A stretch of DNA of 6,996 bases from Spirochaeta sp. (GTDB lineage: Bacteria > Spirochaetota > Spirochaetia > UBA9216). A model generated the notes under the pieces. That model was not told where the DNA came from. It searched no databases and worked only from the letters and a program-made list of their open reading frames with translations. The DNA lies in contig DMKD01000371.1 of assembly GCA_003454605.1 (NCBI GenBank), forward strand, positions 1 to 6,996, given 5' to 3'. The position numbers and the translations under genes are program-made. Within the stretch, counting starts at the first letter, position 1. The number at the start of each line of letters is the position of its first letter. This document shows positions 1 to 6,084 of this stretch, in pieces.

Positions 1-452
1 GGTGTGACCTTAAAATATTCATCGAGAGAATTCATAGAGATTCCAACATTCAAATGAATAGGAAACTCAAACGGATACTTTAAAAAATAATAAGACGTAA
101 CAAATGACAACGGAATCATGGTCAATGTACGATTTTCGGTTGTCGCGAACATGCCCGCTAATTCTCCACCGAGCATAAAGTTGTCAAGAACAAAGAAACC
201 AAGTTTCAAGCTTCCTGCAACACCTGTCTTGGCGCTTGTAAGAGGGCCTATAACAGGTTCGTCTGCGGTGTGAAAGGGGGCCAGGTTGAATAACGGAATC
301 ATGGCCCCCGCATTTATAGAAAAGACCTGTTCACCGGTTGAATAAGCGACAACACCGGCGTAGTCATCTTCGATTGGATCATCTTCCTGTGAAAAAACAG
401 GAATCGTAATCAAAACTAAAAGGCAAATAACAGCAATAATTTTTTTAGTCAA
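1..452 (-). CDS. Exported, probable outer-membrane beta-barrel protein, partial (C-terminus off the left edge)
   Basis: The reading frame is open from a TTG at 452 down to the window edge, giving 150 residues with the C-terminal part missing. Residues 1-21 form a classical signal peptide: TKK, then a hydrophobic stretch IIAVICLLVLITIPVF, with likely cleavage after S21 before QEDD. The mature part starts with an acidic stretch and then alternates hydrophobic and polar residues in strand-length blocks (about 42-57, 76-89, 91-104, 110-123 and 129-141), as expected for a small outer-membrane barrel. It resembles the OmpW-like small barrel proteins known from treponemes, but I cannot assign the family firmly from a fragment. 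The TTG start is chosen because GAGGT lies 6 nt upstream, a strong promoter lies above that, and the signal peptide begins exactly there. The gene is divergent from the purH operon, so it is a separate transcription unit. Confidence 0.75.
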   Translation of the reverse strand, partial: MTKKIIAVICLLVLITIPVFSQEDDPIEDDYAGVVAYSTGEQVFSINAGAMIPLFNLAPFHTADEPVIGPLTSAKTGVAGSLKLGFFVLDNFMLGGELAGMFATTENRTLTMIPLSFVTSYYFLKYPFEFPIHLNVGISMNSLDEYFKVT

Positions 453-458
453 TGTTCT

Positions 459-463
459 ACCTC
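459..463 (-). promoter_or_regulatory. Ribosome binding site that fixes the TTG start of the leftward gene
   Basis: On the minus strand GAGGT stands 6 nt before the TTG at 452. No ATG or GTG with a comparable site exists nearby in this frame, so this site decides the start. Confidence 0.65.
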
Positions 464-480
464 AATATAATATCAAAAAA

Positions 481-509
481 ATAGTACCATCTAAGAACTC
501 TTTTTTCAA
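481..509 (-). promoter_or_regulatory. Sigma70-type promoter of the leftward exported-protein gene
   Basis: On the minus strand, TTGAAA (plus-strand positions 504-509) is followed after exactly 17 bp by TACTAT (481-486). Each hexamer matches its consensus at five of six positions and the spacing is optimal. The predicted transcript start, near 474, gives a leader of only about 20 nt that carries the GAGGT ribosome binding site. This is prediction from sequence only. Confidence 0.6.
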
Positions 510-516
510 GGATATG

Positions 517-546
517 TTGAAATTCAGCCATTTTATATGATAAAAG
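517..546 (+). promoter_or_regulatory. Candidate weak promoter of the purH-LCP-miaB operon
   Basis: TTGAAA (517-522) is followed after 18 bp by TAAAAG (541-546). An overlapping TATGAT (536-541) is a better -10 hexamer but would sit only 13 bp away. The region lies in the 115-bp divergent gap, just upstream of the AGGGGGAG ribosome binding site (557-564) of the first purH gene. The leader would be too short for a riboswitch, and I see no recognisable purine-repressor operator. The exact element is uncertain. Confidence 0.3.
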
Positions 547-567
547 TATATCAAGCAGGGGGAGTTC

Positions 568-1236
568 ATGCAGTTAAACAGAGTTGAAAAAATTGATGAC
601 AGGGTTAAGATAAAAAATGTTCTTGCCAGCGTCGCTGACAAGACAAAGATAAATATTCTTGTAACTGAATTAATCAGCATAAATCCGGATATCATGTTTT
701 ATTCGACAGGCGGTACCTATGCCAGAATTAAAGAAATTCTAGGCGATAATTATTCTACAAACCTTACAAAGGTAGCAGATTATACCGGACAGCCCGAAAT
801 GCAGGGCGGCTTGGTTAAAACTCTGGATTTTAAAATATATCTCGGACTTTTGAGTGAAACCTATAACGAGGCGCATAGAGCCGACCTTAAAAGGATATCA
901 GCGATTGAGTTCGACATGGTTGTCGTGAATCTTTATCCTTTTAAAGAGACAATAAGCAAGCAGGGAATCAATCTCGAAGACGCCCGCGCAAATATTGACA
1001 TAGGGGGCCCCTGTATGCTCCGTGCATCTGCAAAAAATTTCCTCAGAATAGCTTCGGTATGTGATCCCGAAGATTATACATCGATCATAAAAGAGATGAA
1101 GGATAATCAGGGCGGTCTTGATTTAAAATACAGATACCGCCTCGCAGGAAAGACATTCAAACATACTGCTGAATATGATGCAGCTATTGCGGGCTATTTT
1201 GCATTATCTGATTTCGAAGGGGTTTATAATGTCTGA
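568..1236 (+). CDS. purH: IMP cyclohydrolase (stand-alone N-terminal half of PurH)
   Basis: This is a 222-residue MGS-like-fold IMP cyclohydrolase. It closes the ring of FAICAR to make IMP, the last step of de novo purine synthesis, in the cytoplasm. Visible family motifs are ADKTK (23-27), STGGT (46-50), VADYTGQPEM (69-78), VKTL around K84, NLYPF (121-125) and NIDIGGP with LRASAKN (142-157). K84, Y123, D144 and K156 align by spacing with the active-site Lys, Tyr, Asp and Lys of bifunctional PurH. It ends with the AEYDAAIAGYF segment (201-211) that normally precedes the inter-domain linker. The usual KTLHP and HGG signature is changed to KTLD and IYLG (84-93). The ATG at 568 is preceded by AGGGGGAG. 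The gene ends with tandem stops TGA TAA, and the second PurH half begins inside its last codons. Family assignment is secure; catalytic competence is inferred. Confidence 0.88.
   Translation: MQLNRVEKIDDRVKIKNVLASVADKTKINILVTELISINPDIMFYSTGGTYARIKEILGDNYSTNLTKVADYTGQPEMQGGLVKTLDFKIYLGLLSETYNEAHRADLKRISAIEFDMVVVNLYPFKETISKQGINLEDARANIDIGGPCMLRASAKNFLRIASVCDPEDYTSIIKEMKDNQGGLDLKYRYRLAGKTFKHTAEYDAAIAGYFALSDFEGVYNV
1217..1222 (+). promoter_or_regulatory. Ribosome binding site that fixes the start of the second purH gene
   Basis: AAGGGG lies inside the end of the first purH gene, 6 nt before the ATG at 1229. It favours this start over the in-frame ATG codons at 1175 and 1178, which would add 18 or 17 residues of shadow sequence with no ribosome binding site in view. 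Confidence 0.7.
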
Positions 1237-2482
1237 TAAAAAACTATCATCAATGTACAGTAGAATAATCGAAGATTTATTTCCGGCTAAAATGGAACTG
1301 TCTTTCTATAATAATGAACAGGACAGACAAACTCTATTCTATGAGAAGGCATTGTGGACAATAGACGGTGAAAATAAAGGGCTGCGATACGGTGAAAATC
1401 CTGACCAGGAAGCTGCCTTGTATAAACTTGTTAACGGAAATCTGACCCTTGGCGAAGTTTCGACAATTCTACCGGGCCAGTATCTTGCATCCAACATTGA
1501 ACTTGTACAGTCAGGGAAACATCCCGGCAAGACTAATATCACCGATATCGATAATTCACTCAATATTCTCAGATATTTCAGTAACGAGCCGGTAACGGTA
1601 ATCGTTAAGCATAACAATCCCTGTGGTGTAGCGAAGGGCGCTACCCTGGCCGAATCATATACAAAAGCGCTTATGGCCGACAGGATTGCAGCCTTCGGCG
1701 GGGCAATTTCGGTTAATAAACCTCTTGATAGAACGACTGCTGAGCTCATAATAGAGAGTTATTCCGAGGTCGTTGCAGCCCCCGATTTTGAAGACGGTGC
1801 AATTGATATTCTGTCAAAGAAAAAAAATCTCCGGGTTATGAAAATTAAGAATATGAACAGGCTCAATGAGTTTATCGGGAATCAATTTGTTGATTTCAAA
1901 TCCCTTATTGACGGAGGACTCATCGCTCAGTGGTCTTTTGTACCGAAGGCTTCAAAGGAAAACTTTCTTCCGGCTGTAACAGAGTATAAAGGCAAAGAAT
2001 ATGCTGTAAAACGTCAGCCCACCAAAACAGAGATGGACGACATGATATTCGGCTGGCTTATTGAAAGCGGAATTACTTCAAATTCTGTTATCTACGTAAA
2101 AAACGGTGTTACAGTAGGAATAGGCACCGGCGAGCAGGACAGGGTCGGTGTCGCAGAAATTGCTCGCGACAAGGCTTACCGGAAATACTCTGACAGGCTT
2201 TGCTGGGATGAGCATAAAACACCGCTCAGTATGATGAATGACACTGACATACTCGCAGATATAGACCGACGCTGCAGAGAAGCCTGCGGTGGAATTAAAA
2301 ATTCTGTAATGGTATCAGATGCTTTCTTCCCCTTCAGGGACGGAATAGAGGTTGGTTTGAACGAAGGAGTATCTGCGGTAATACAGCCGGGCGGTTCAAT
2401 GCGGGATTTTGAGAGTATCGAAGCCTGCAATGAAAAAAACGTATCCATGGTATTTACAGGCCAGAGGAGTTTTAAGCATTAA
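1229..2482 (+). CDS. purH: AICAR formyltransferase (stand-alone C-terminal half of PurH)
   Basis: This 417-residue protein transfers a formyl group from 10-formyl-tetrahydrofolate to AICAR, giving FAICAR, the penultimate step of IMP synthesis. Family signatures seen are RYGENPDQ (53-60), VKHNNPCGVA (126-135) with the catalytic-type Lys-His pair at 127-128, AFGGAISVN (155-163), KRQPTKTEMDDMIFGW (261-276), GIGTGEQDRVG (297-307), DAFFPFRDG (364-372), QPGGSMRD (386-393) and the terminal TGQRSFKH (410-417). The domain is complete and no key motif is missing. The first 50 residues correspond to the inter-domain linker of bifunctional PurH plus a short new N-terminus. The start at 1229 is supported by AAGGGG 6 nt upstream and overlaps the end of the preceding gene by 8 bp in a different frame, so the halves are probably translated in step. 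Its TAA directly abuts the ATG of the next gene. Confidence 0.92.
   Translation: MSDKKLSSMYSRIIEDLFPAKMELSFYNNEQDRQTLFYEKALWTIDGENKGLRYGENPDQEAALYKLVNGNLTLGEVSTILPGQYLASNIELVQSGKHPGKTNITDIDNSLNILRYFSNEPVTVIVKHNNPCGVAKGATLAESYTKALMADRIAAFGGAISVNKPLDRTTAELIIESYSEVVAAPDFEDGAIDILSKKKNLRVMKIKNMNRLNEFIGNQFVDFKSLIDGGLIAQWSFVPKASKENFLPAVTEYKGKEYAVKRQPTKTEMDDMIFGWLIESGITSNSVIYVKNGVTVGIGTGEQDRVGVAEIARDKAYRKYSDRLCWDEHKTPLSMMNDTDILADIDRRCREACGGIKNSVMVSDAFFPFRDGIEVGLNEGVSAVIQPGGSMRDFESIEACNEKNVSMVFTGQRSFKH
2463..2469 (+). promoter_or_regulatory. Ribosome binding site of the LCP gene, unusually far upstream
   Basis: AGAGGAG lies inside the end of the AICAR formyltransferase gene, 13 nt before the ATG at 2483. 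This is longer than the usual 5-9 nt, so termination-reinitiation at the abutting TAA-ATG may contribute to translation. Confidence 0.45.
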
Positions 2483-4507
2483 ATGCAGAATAAAAAAAAT
2501 CTAATCCTTATTGCTGCGGCAGCAGTACTCATTCTGCTGCTGTTATTTAATATTATTAATTTTGCTCAGCTTAACAGATTAAAGAGAATGCAGGCTGAAA
2601 GCACTGAACTGATACTGAGTGAATCAACTGCAAACCGCAGAACCAATGATTATCTGAATAATATCAGCGGGATGCTGGCGCACGATTTAAACAGAACCAG
2701 GGCATCACTGGGGCTGTCGGTTAGCGACTATCCCTTCAAGAGCATAACAGATGAAGGACCGGAAGATGAGGTTACAGCAGAACATAATGAGCTTATTGAT
2801 GCTGTTACGGTACTGATGCAGGCTGAGTCGGATAACAAAAAATCAGCAATGCTCGGTAGATTCTTCAGAAATGATATGATTGTTAATTTTCTCAGCTCTT
2901 CTGGTTCAGTCTATGAAAAAATAGATAATCTCACATTTTACATCAAACACGGTGGTAATCTTTTTCTAACTGCCTCTGCGGTTAGTGAGACTGGTATCAT
3001 ACTGAAGGGGTTTTCAGGAGAAGAACTGAGTATTACTTCAGCTTCAAAAGAATCCGTTTTATTTATCAGTAAAAATCTGGAACTGCTGAACAGTATTCAA
3101 ACAGAGAAAGAAAAGCTGCAGCGGGAGCTTCTCGCTATTGCAGATGATCCTGATATAAAGCAGGCGCTGACTTCTGATATGCGGTTGAGAATTGAAGATA
3201 AAGAAATAGTGATTTCTAATTTTCTAAATGCTAATACAATCACGGCATCGGTCAATTCAGCCGCGGCAGAATCAAAGCTTAAAATTTCCGGTATTGCTGA
3301 AAACTTTGAGGATATTGAATCTTTCAAAACCGGCCTTATATCTGAAATCAAAGGATTTGATATAAGAACGGACGATACAGTTATGCTCGATAACGCAAAA
3401 GCCGAACTTGAAAAGAAGCTGGAGGATGAAGACTTTCTGACTTACCTTAACAGTATGAATCTGAGTCTTTCGAATATACCTCGTGAAGATCTCGATTATT
3501 TTTACTACGATATCAACTATTCAGACGGAAAAAGGCTCGGCTCACTTTCTATACTCAAAAAAATTGGAGAAATATATCTTGTCGATGCGGACGAGGTTCC
3601 CGTTTCTTCTCTTAAAACCATGAGTATAAAAAAAAGTATAAGCAGCGAAAGTTCTGAAAAAATTGTAATACCTGAGAACATTCCCCAGATTGACAGTCTG
3701 TATTCGAGTCAGGACACAGTGACCTTTCTTCTTGTAGGCAACCATGAACGCAATACCGACACAATGATACTCGCACATGCCAACAAGGTGACAGGCAAAG
3801 CCTATATGATAGGAATACCACGAGACCTGTACTGGAAGGGGAGAAAGATAAACAGCATCTATCTTAACTACGGGGCTGAGCAGTTTAAGAATGAACTTTC
3901 AGACATTACAGGGCTAGATATTACTAATTATATCATCGTAGACATGTATGCTTTCATAGATATTGTCAACATCCTCGGCGGTATTGAGGTTAATCTGGAA
4001 GAAGACCTCGTTGATCCCAGCTATAGAATAAGAGAGAATGGTGAATGGTCAACCCTGAATTATTCAAAGGGAAGCTATAATCTTAACGGTATAGAGGCAT
4101 TGAGGGTTGCCCGTTCTAGACACGGATCAAATGATTTTGATCGCTCCAAGCGGCAGCAGCAGATAATAGAAGCATTCCTTAACAAGATTCTTGAATTGAA
4201 GATTTCTGATATCGACAAGGTTTATGGGATGATGCAGGCGATATTCGAATACATTGATACCGATTTTTCATTAGTAGAAATGATGAGCCTGTTTAACAAC
4301 TACAGCGATGTAGAGCTTGCAGGCAAGCATGTACTAAGTTTTGATAATATTCTCTATGATACCTACAGTAATATATATATGCTCGAAGAACAGAATATTG
4401 AATTTGATGCTGATTTTAATAAAGGAGCATGGATTCTCTTTCCGAGAGACAATGACTGGAACAACATTCGCTGGTATGTCCGTCAGATTATTAATGGAGA
4501 AATTTAA
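2483..4507 (+). CDS. LytR-CpsA-Psr (LCP) family envelope protein with a large N-terminal extracytoplasmic region
   Basis: This is a 674-residue protein. Residues 7-28 are a single membrane anchor after a basic start (MQNKK), so the rest should be outside the membrane. The LCP catalytic domain occupies about 412-570: FLLVGNHERNTDTM (415-428), GIPRDLY (444-450), KINSIYLNYG (455-464), VDMYAFIDIVNILGGIEVNL (486-505), LNGIEALRVARSRH (534-547) and FDRSKRQQQ (552-560). LCP enzymes move lipid-linked glycopolymers onto peptidoglycan or other acceptors. The conserved Arg and Gln of the RSRH and DRxxRQQ segments are present. The first motif departs from the usual GxDxR...RSDTM: the first Asp is His421, the loop is collapsed and the Arg before SDTM is absent. 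Residues 29-410 match no family I recognise: a charged helical, coiled-coil-like start (29-75), strand-rich blocks near 148-198 and 337-368, and helical stretches between. The start abuts the upstream stop with no gap. Confidence 0.88.
   Translation: MQNKKNLILIAAAAVLILLLLFNIINFAQLNRLKRMQAESTELILSESTANRRTNDYLNNISGMLAHDLNRTRASLGLSVSDYPFKSITDEGPEDEVTAEHNELIDAVTVLMQAESDNKKSAMLGRFFRNDMIVNFLSSSGSVYEKIDNLTFYIKHGGNLFLTASAVSETGIILKGFSGEELSITSASKESVLFISKNLELLNSIQTEKEKLQRELLAIADDPDIKQALTSDMRLRIEDKEIVISNFLNANTITASVNSAAAESKLKISGIAENFEDIESFKTGLISEIKGFDIRTDDTVMLDNAKAELEKKLEDEDFLTYLNSMNLSLSNIPREDLDYFYYDINYSDGKRLGSLSILKKIGEIYLVDADEVPVSSLKTMSIKKSISSESSEKIVIPENIPQIDSLYSSQDTVTFLLVGNHERNTDTMILAHANKVTGKAYMIGIPRDLYWKGRKINSIYLNYGAEQFKNELSDITGLDITNYIIVDMYAFIDIVNILGGIEVNLEEDLVDPSYRIRENGEWSTLNYSKGSYNLNGIEALRVARSRHGSNDFDRSKRQQQIIEAFLNKILELKISDIDKVYGMMQAIFEYIDTDFSLVEMMSLFNNYSDVELAGKHVLSFDNILYDTYSNIYMLEEQNIEFDADFNKGAWILFPRDNDWNNIRWYVRQIINGEI
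4496..4500 (+). promoter_or_regulatory. Ribosome binding site that fixes the TTG start of miaB
   Basis: GGAGA lies inside the last codons of the LCP gene, 7 nt before the TTG at 4508. The TTG directly follows the LCP stop codon. The protein from this start begins with the expected MiaB N-terminus, leading into FYIETYGCQMN. Confidence 0.65.
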
Positions 4508-5812
4508 TTGAATCACAATTTTTATATAGAAACATACGGTTGCCAGATGAATACTGCTGAGTCATCAGCAGTACGCGGAGATTTACTGTCAAAGGGCTGG
4601 TCGGAATCAGAGACGGCCGAAGATGCCGGATTGATAATCATTAACACTTGTTCGGTTAGGAAAACCGCTGAGGACCGTATATGGGGACGCCTCGGTTTTT
4701 ATAAAAAACTTAAAAAAAATAATGATTTCAAACTCATAGTCATAGGATGTATGGCGGAGCGCTTGAAAGATGATATTAAATCAGCTTTTCCGGCAGTTGA
4801 TGAGGTAGTCAGCAATTTTAAAAAGGTAGAAATTTCATCTCTTATTGACACAGACATCTCCTCCATTGCCGCCGGGAAAGATGGTATAGATGAAACATAC
4901 ACTTTTTTTGAGAATCACGGCAAACTGACTGAATCTCATTCGATGATTCCGATAATGAACGGTTGTGATAACTTCTGCAGCTACTGTATTGTACCCTATG
5001 TCAGAGGACATGAGATATCACGTGATAATATAGAAATTATGGGCGAGATCAACAGCTTGACTGAAAAAGGCGTATCAGAAATAACTCTCTTAGGTCAGAA
5101 TGTGAATTCATACCTATTTGAAAAACATGATTTTTCTGATCTCCTGAAAGATATTTTAAACGAAACCGATATAAAATGGCTTAGATTCACAAGTTCGAAT
5201 CCGCAGGATTTTACCGATAAGCTCATAAAGCTCATTGATGACAGCAAACGTATATGCAGTTTTATACATCTTCCGGTTCAGCATGGTTCAGATGCCGTAC
5301 TTCAGAGAATGAACAGGAAATATACAGCAGATGAATATAAAAATCTTGTCCGTAAGCTGAAAAACCTTTCGCGCCCCATCTCCTTGTCCAGCGATTTGAT
5401 GGTAGGTTTTCCGGGTGAGACGGATGCAGACTTCGAAGCATTGATTTCATTAATGAACAATGTTCGTTTTGAAGAGGCTTTTACCTATTATTATAATCCG
5501 CGCGAAGGAACAAAAGCCTATGATTACAAAGATGATGTCCCTCATGAGGTTAAACTTGAAAGACTAACAAGGGTAATTGAACTTCAGCGCAGGACCAGCT
5601 TTGAAGAAAAATCAAAACGAATCGGCAGCGTTGAAGAAGCCGTCATAGAAAACGTTTCAAAAAAAGACAGTAATGAAATTCTCGCCAGAACCGAAAAGAA
5701 TAGTATGGTTGTATATCCCGGACAGATTACAAAAATGAATGAATATGTTAATATAAAGCTGAAAGATCTAAGAGGAAATACATTCATAGGGGAGGCAGTA
5801 TGTTCAAATTAA
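4508..5812 (+). CDS. miaB: tRNA-2-methylthio-N6-dimethylallyladenosine synthase (MiaB)
   Basis: This 434-residue radical-SAM methylthiotransferase adds a methylthio group to i6A at position 37 of tRNAs, giving ms2i6A and improving codon-anticodon pairing. The usual three domains are all present. The N-terminal methylthiotransferase domain has Cys12 (ETYGCQMN), Cys48 (NTCSVR) and Cys81 (IGCMAER) for one 4Fe-4S cluster. The radical-SAM domain has CDNFCSYC (Cys153, 157 and 160) followed by IVPYVRGHE, LLGQNVNSY (194-202), HLPVQHGSD (254-262) and DLMVGFPGE (296-304). A TRAM domain (about 371-432) binds tRNA. The GQNVNSY motif separates it from RimO, which carries a QDT-type motif here. Length is normal for the family and no residue is missing. 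It starts with TTG directly after the LCP stop, and its last 13 bp overlap the next gene. Confidence 0.95.
   Translation: MNHNFYIETYGCQMNTAESSAVRGDLLSKGWSESETAEDAGLIIINTCSVRKTAEDRIWGRLGFYKKLKKNNDFKLIVIGCMAERLKDDIKSAFPAVDEVVSNFKKVEISSLIDTDISSIAAGKDGIDETYTFFENHGKLTESHSMIPIMNGCDNFCSYCIVPYVRGHEISRDNIEIMGEINSLTEKGVSEITLLGQNVNSYLFEKHDFSDLLKDILNETDIKWLRFTSSNPQDFTDKLIKLIDDSKRICSFIHLPVQHGSDAVLQRMNRKYTADEYKNLVRKLKNLSRPISLSSDLMVGFPGETDADFEALISLMNNVRFEEAFTYYYNPREGTKAYDYKDDVPHEVKLERLTRVIELQRRTSFEEKSKRIGSVEEAVIENVSKKDSNEILARTEKNSMVVYPGQITKMNEYVNIKLKDLRGNTFIGEAVCSN
5791..5795 (+). promoter_or_regulatory. Strong ribosome binding site of the LapA-domain gene inside miaB
   Basis: GGAGG, within the longer purine run AGGGGAGG (5788-5795), stands 4 nt before the ATG at 5800. 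It is the best ribosome binding site in the operon and implies that this small protein is made efficiently. Confidence 0.6.
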
Positions 5813-6081
5813 TATTCTTTCTTATAGGGCTTGCGGCTGCAATTACCTTTTCGGCATTTAACATAGGCAACACTGCCGATATTTCGTTCGGTTTTAAGGT
5901 TCTCGAAGACATTCCGATATTTCTAAGTATCGCCATTTCCTTCCTTGCAGGAGCGATTTTTACCCTGCCGTTCGCTTTCTATGTCAGTATCGGTAAACGT
6001 AGATCCAAAAAAAAGGATGATGCACCGGCTTTCGTCCCGGATCATAACCCGGATGTGTTCGTACCTGAAAATCGCGAATAA
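5800..6081 (+). CDS. Small LapA-domain (DUF1049-type) inner-membrane protein
   Basis: This 93-residue protein has two hydrophobic helices (about 3-20 and 38-63). Between them lies the NIGNTADISFGFKVLEDIP segment, which has the pattern of LapA/DUF1049 proteins: a short loop with N..., a ISFGF-like strand and a proline before the second helix. A basic stop-transfer segment (KRRSKKK, 66-72) is followed by an acidic, proline-containing tail (73-93), most likely cytoplasmic. In E. coli LapA works with the TPR protein LapB in lipopolysaccharide assembly; whether that role applies here is unknown. The start is fixed by GGAGG, and the first 13 bp overlap miaB. It is in the same reading frame as the following gene, separated by one stop and one codon. 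An in-frame A AAA AAG heptamer lies at 6009-6015. Confidence 0.75.
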   Translation: MFKLIFFLIGLAAAITFSAFNIGNTADISFGFKVLEDIPIFLSIAISFLAGAIFTLPFAFYVSIGKRRSKKKDDAPAFVPDHNPDVFVPENRE

Positions 6082-6084
6082 TTA

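Noticed and set aside
453..567. Purine riboswitch or PurR operator upstream of purH
   Set aside because: The leader after any plausible promoter is too short for a riboswitch, and no recognisable operator inverted repeat is visible.
462..695. 77-residue minus-strand open frame overlapping the intergenic region and the start of the first purH gene
   Set aside because: It covers the promoter and ribosome binding site of both divergent genes, is antisense to a conserved coding region, and has no recognisable motifs; it is a shadow.
1175..1228. Upstream in-frame starts for the second purH gene
   Set aside because: These codons overlap the conserved end of the first purH gene, lack a ribosome binding site, and encode non-family sequence; the ATG at 1229 has AAGGGG at 6 nt.
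1210..1240. Frameshifted or broken bifunctional purH
   Set aside because: Both halves are complete, the second has its own ribosome binding site and start, and the first ends in tandem stops, so two genes fit better than a pseudogene.
1339..1749. 136-residue minus-strand open frame inside the AICAR formyltransferase gene
   Set aside because: The plus strand encodes intact family motifs throughout this stretch, and the minus frame shows no domain.
3542..3821. Two overlapping minus-strand open frames inside the LCP gene
   Set aside because: They oppose the conserved start of the LCP catalytic domain and have no ribosome binding site or recognisable protein features.
4508..5812. RimO or MtaB in place of MiaB
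   Set aside because: The GQNVNSY motif, the length and the C-terminal TRAM layout match MiaB; RimO has a QDT-type motif at that place.
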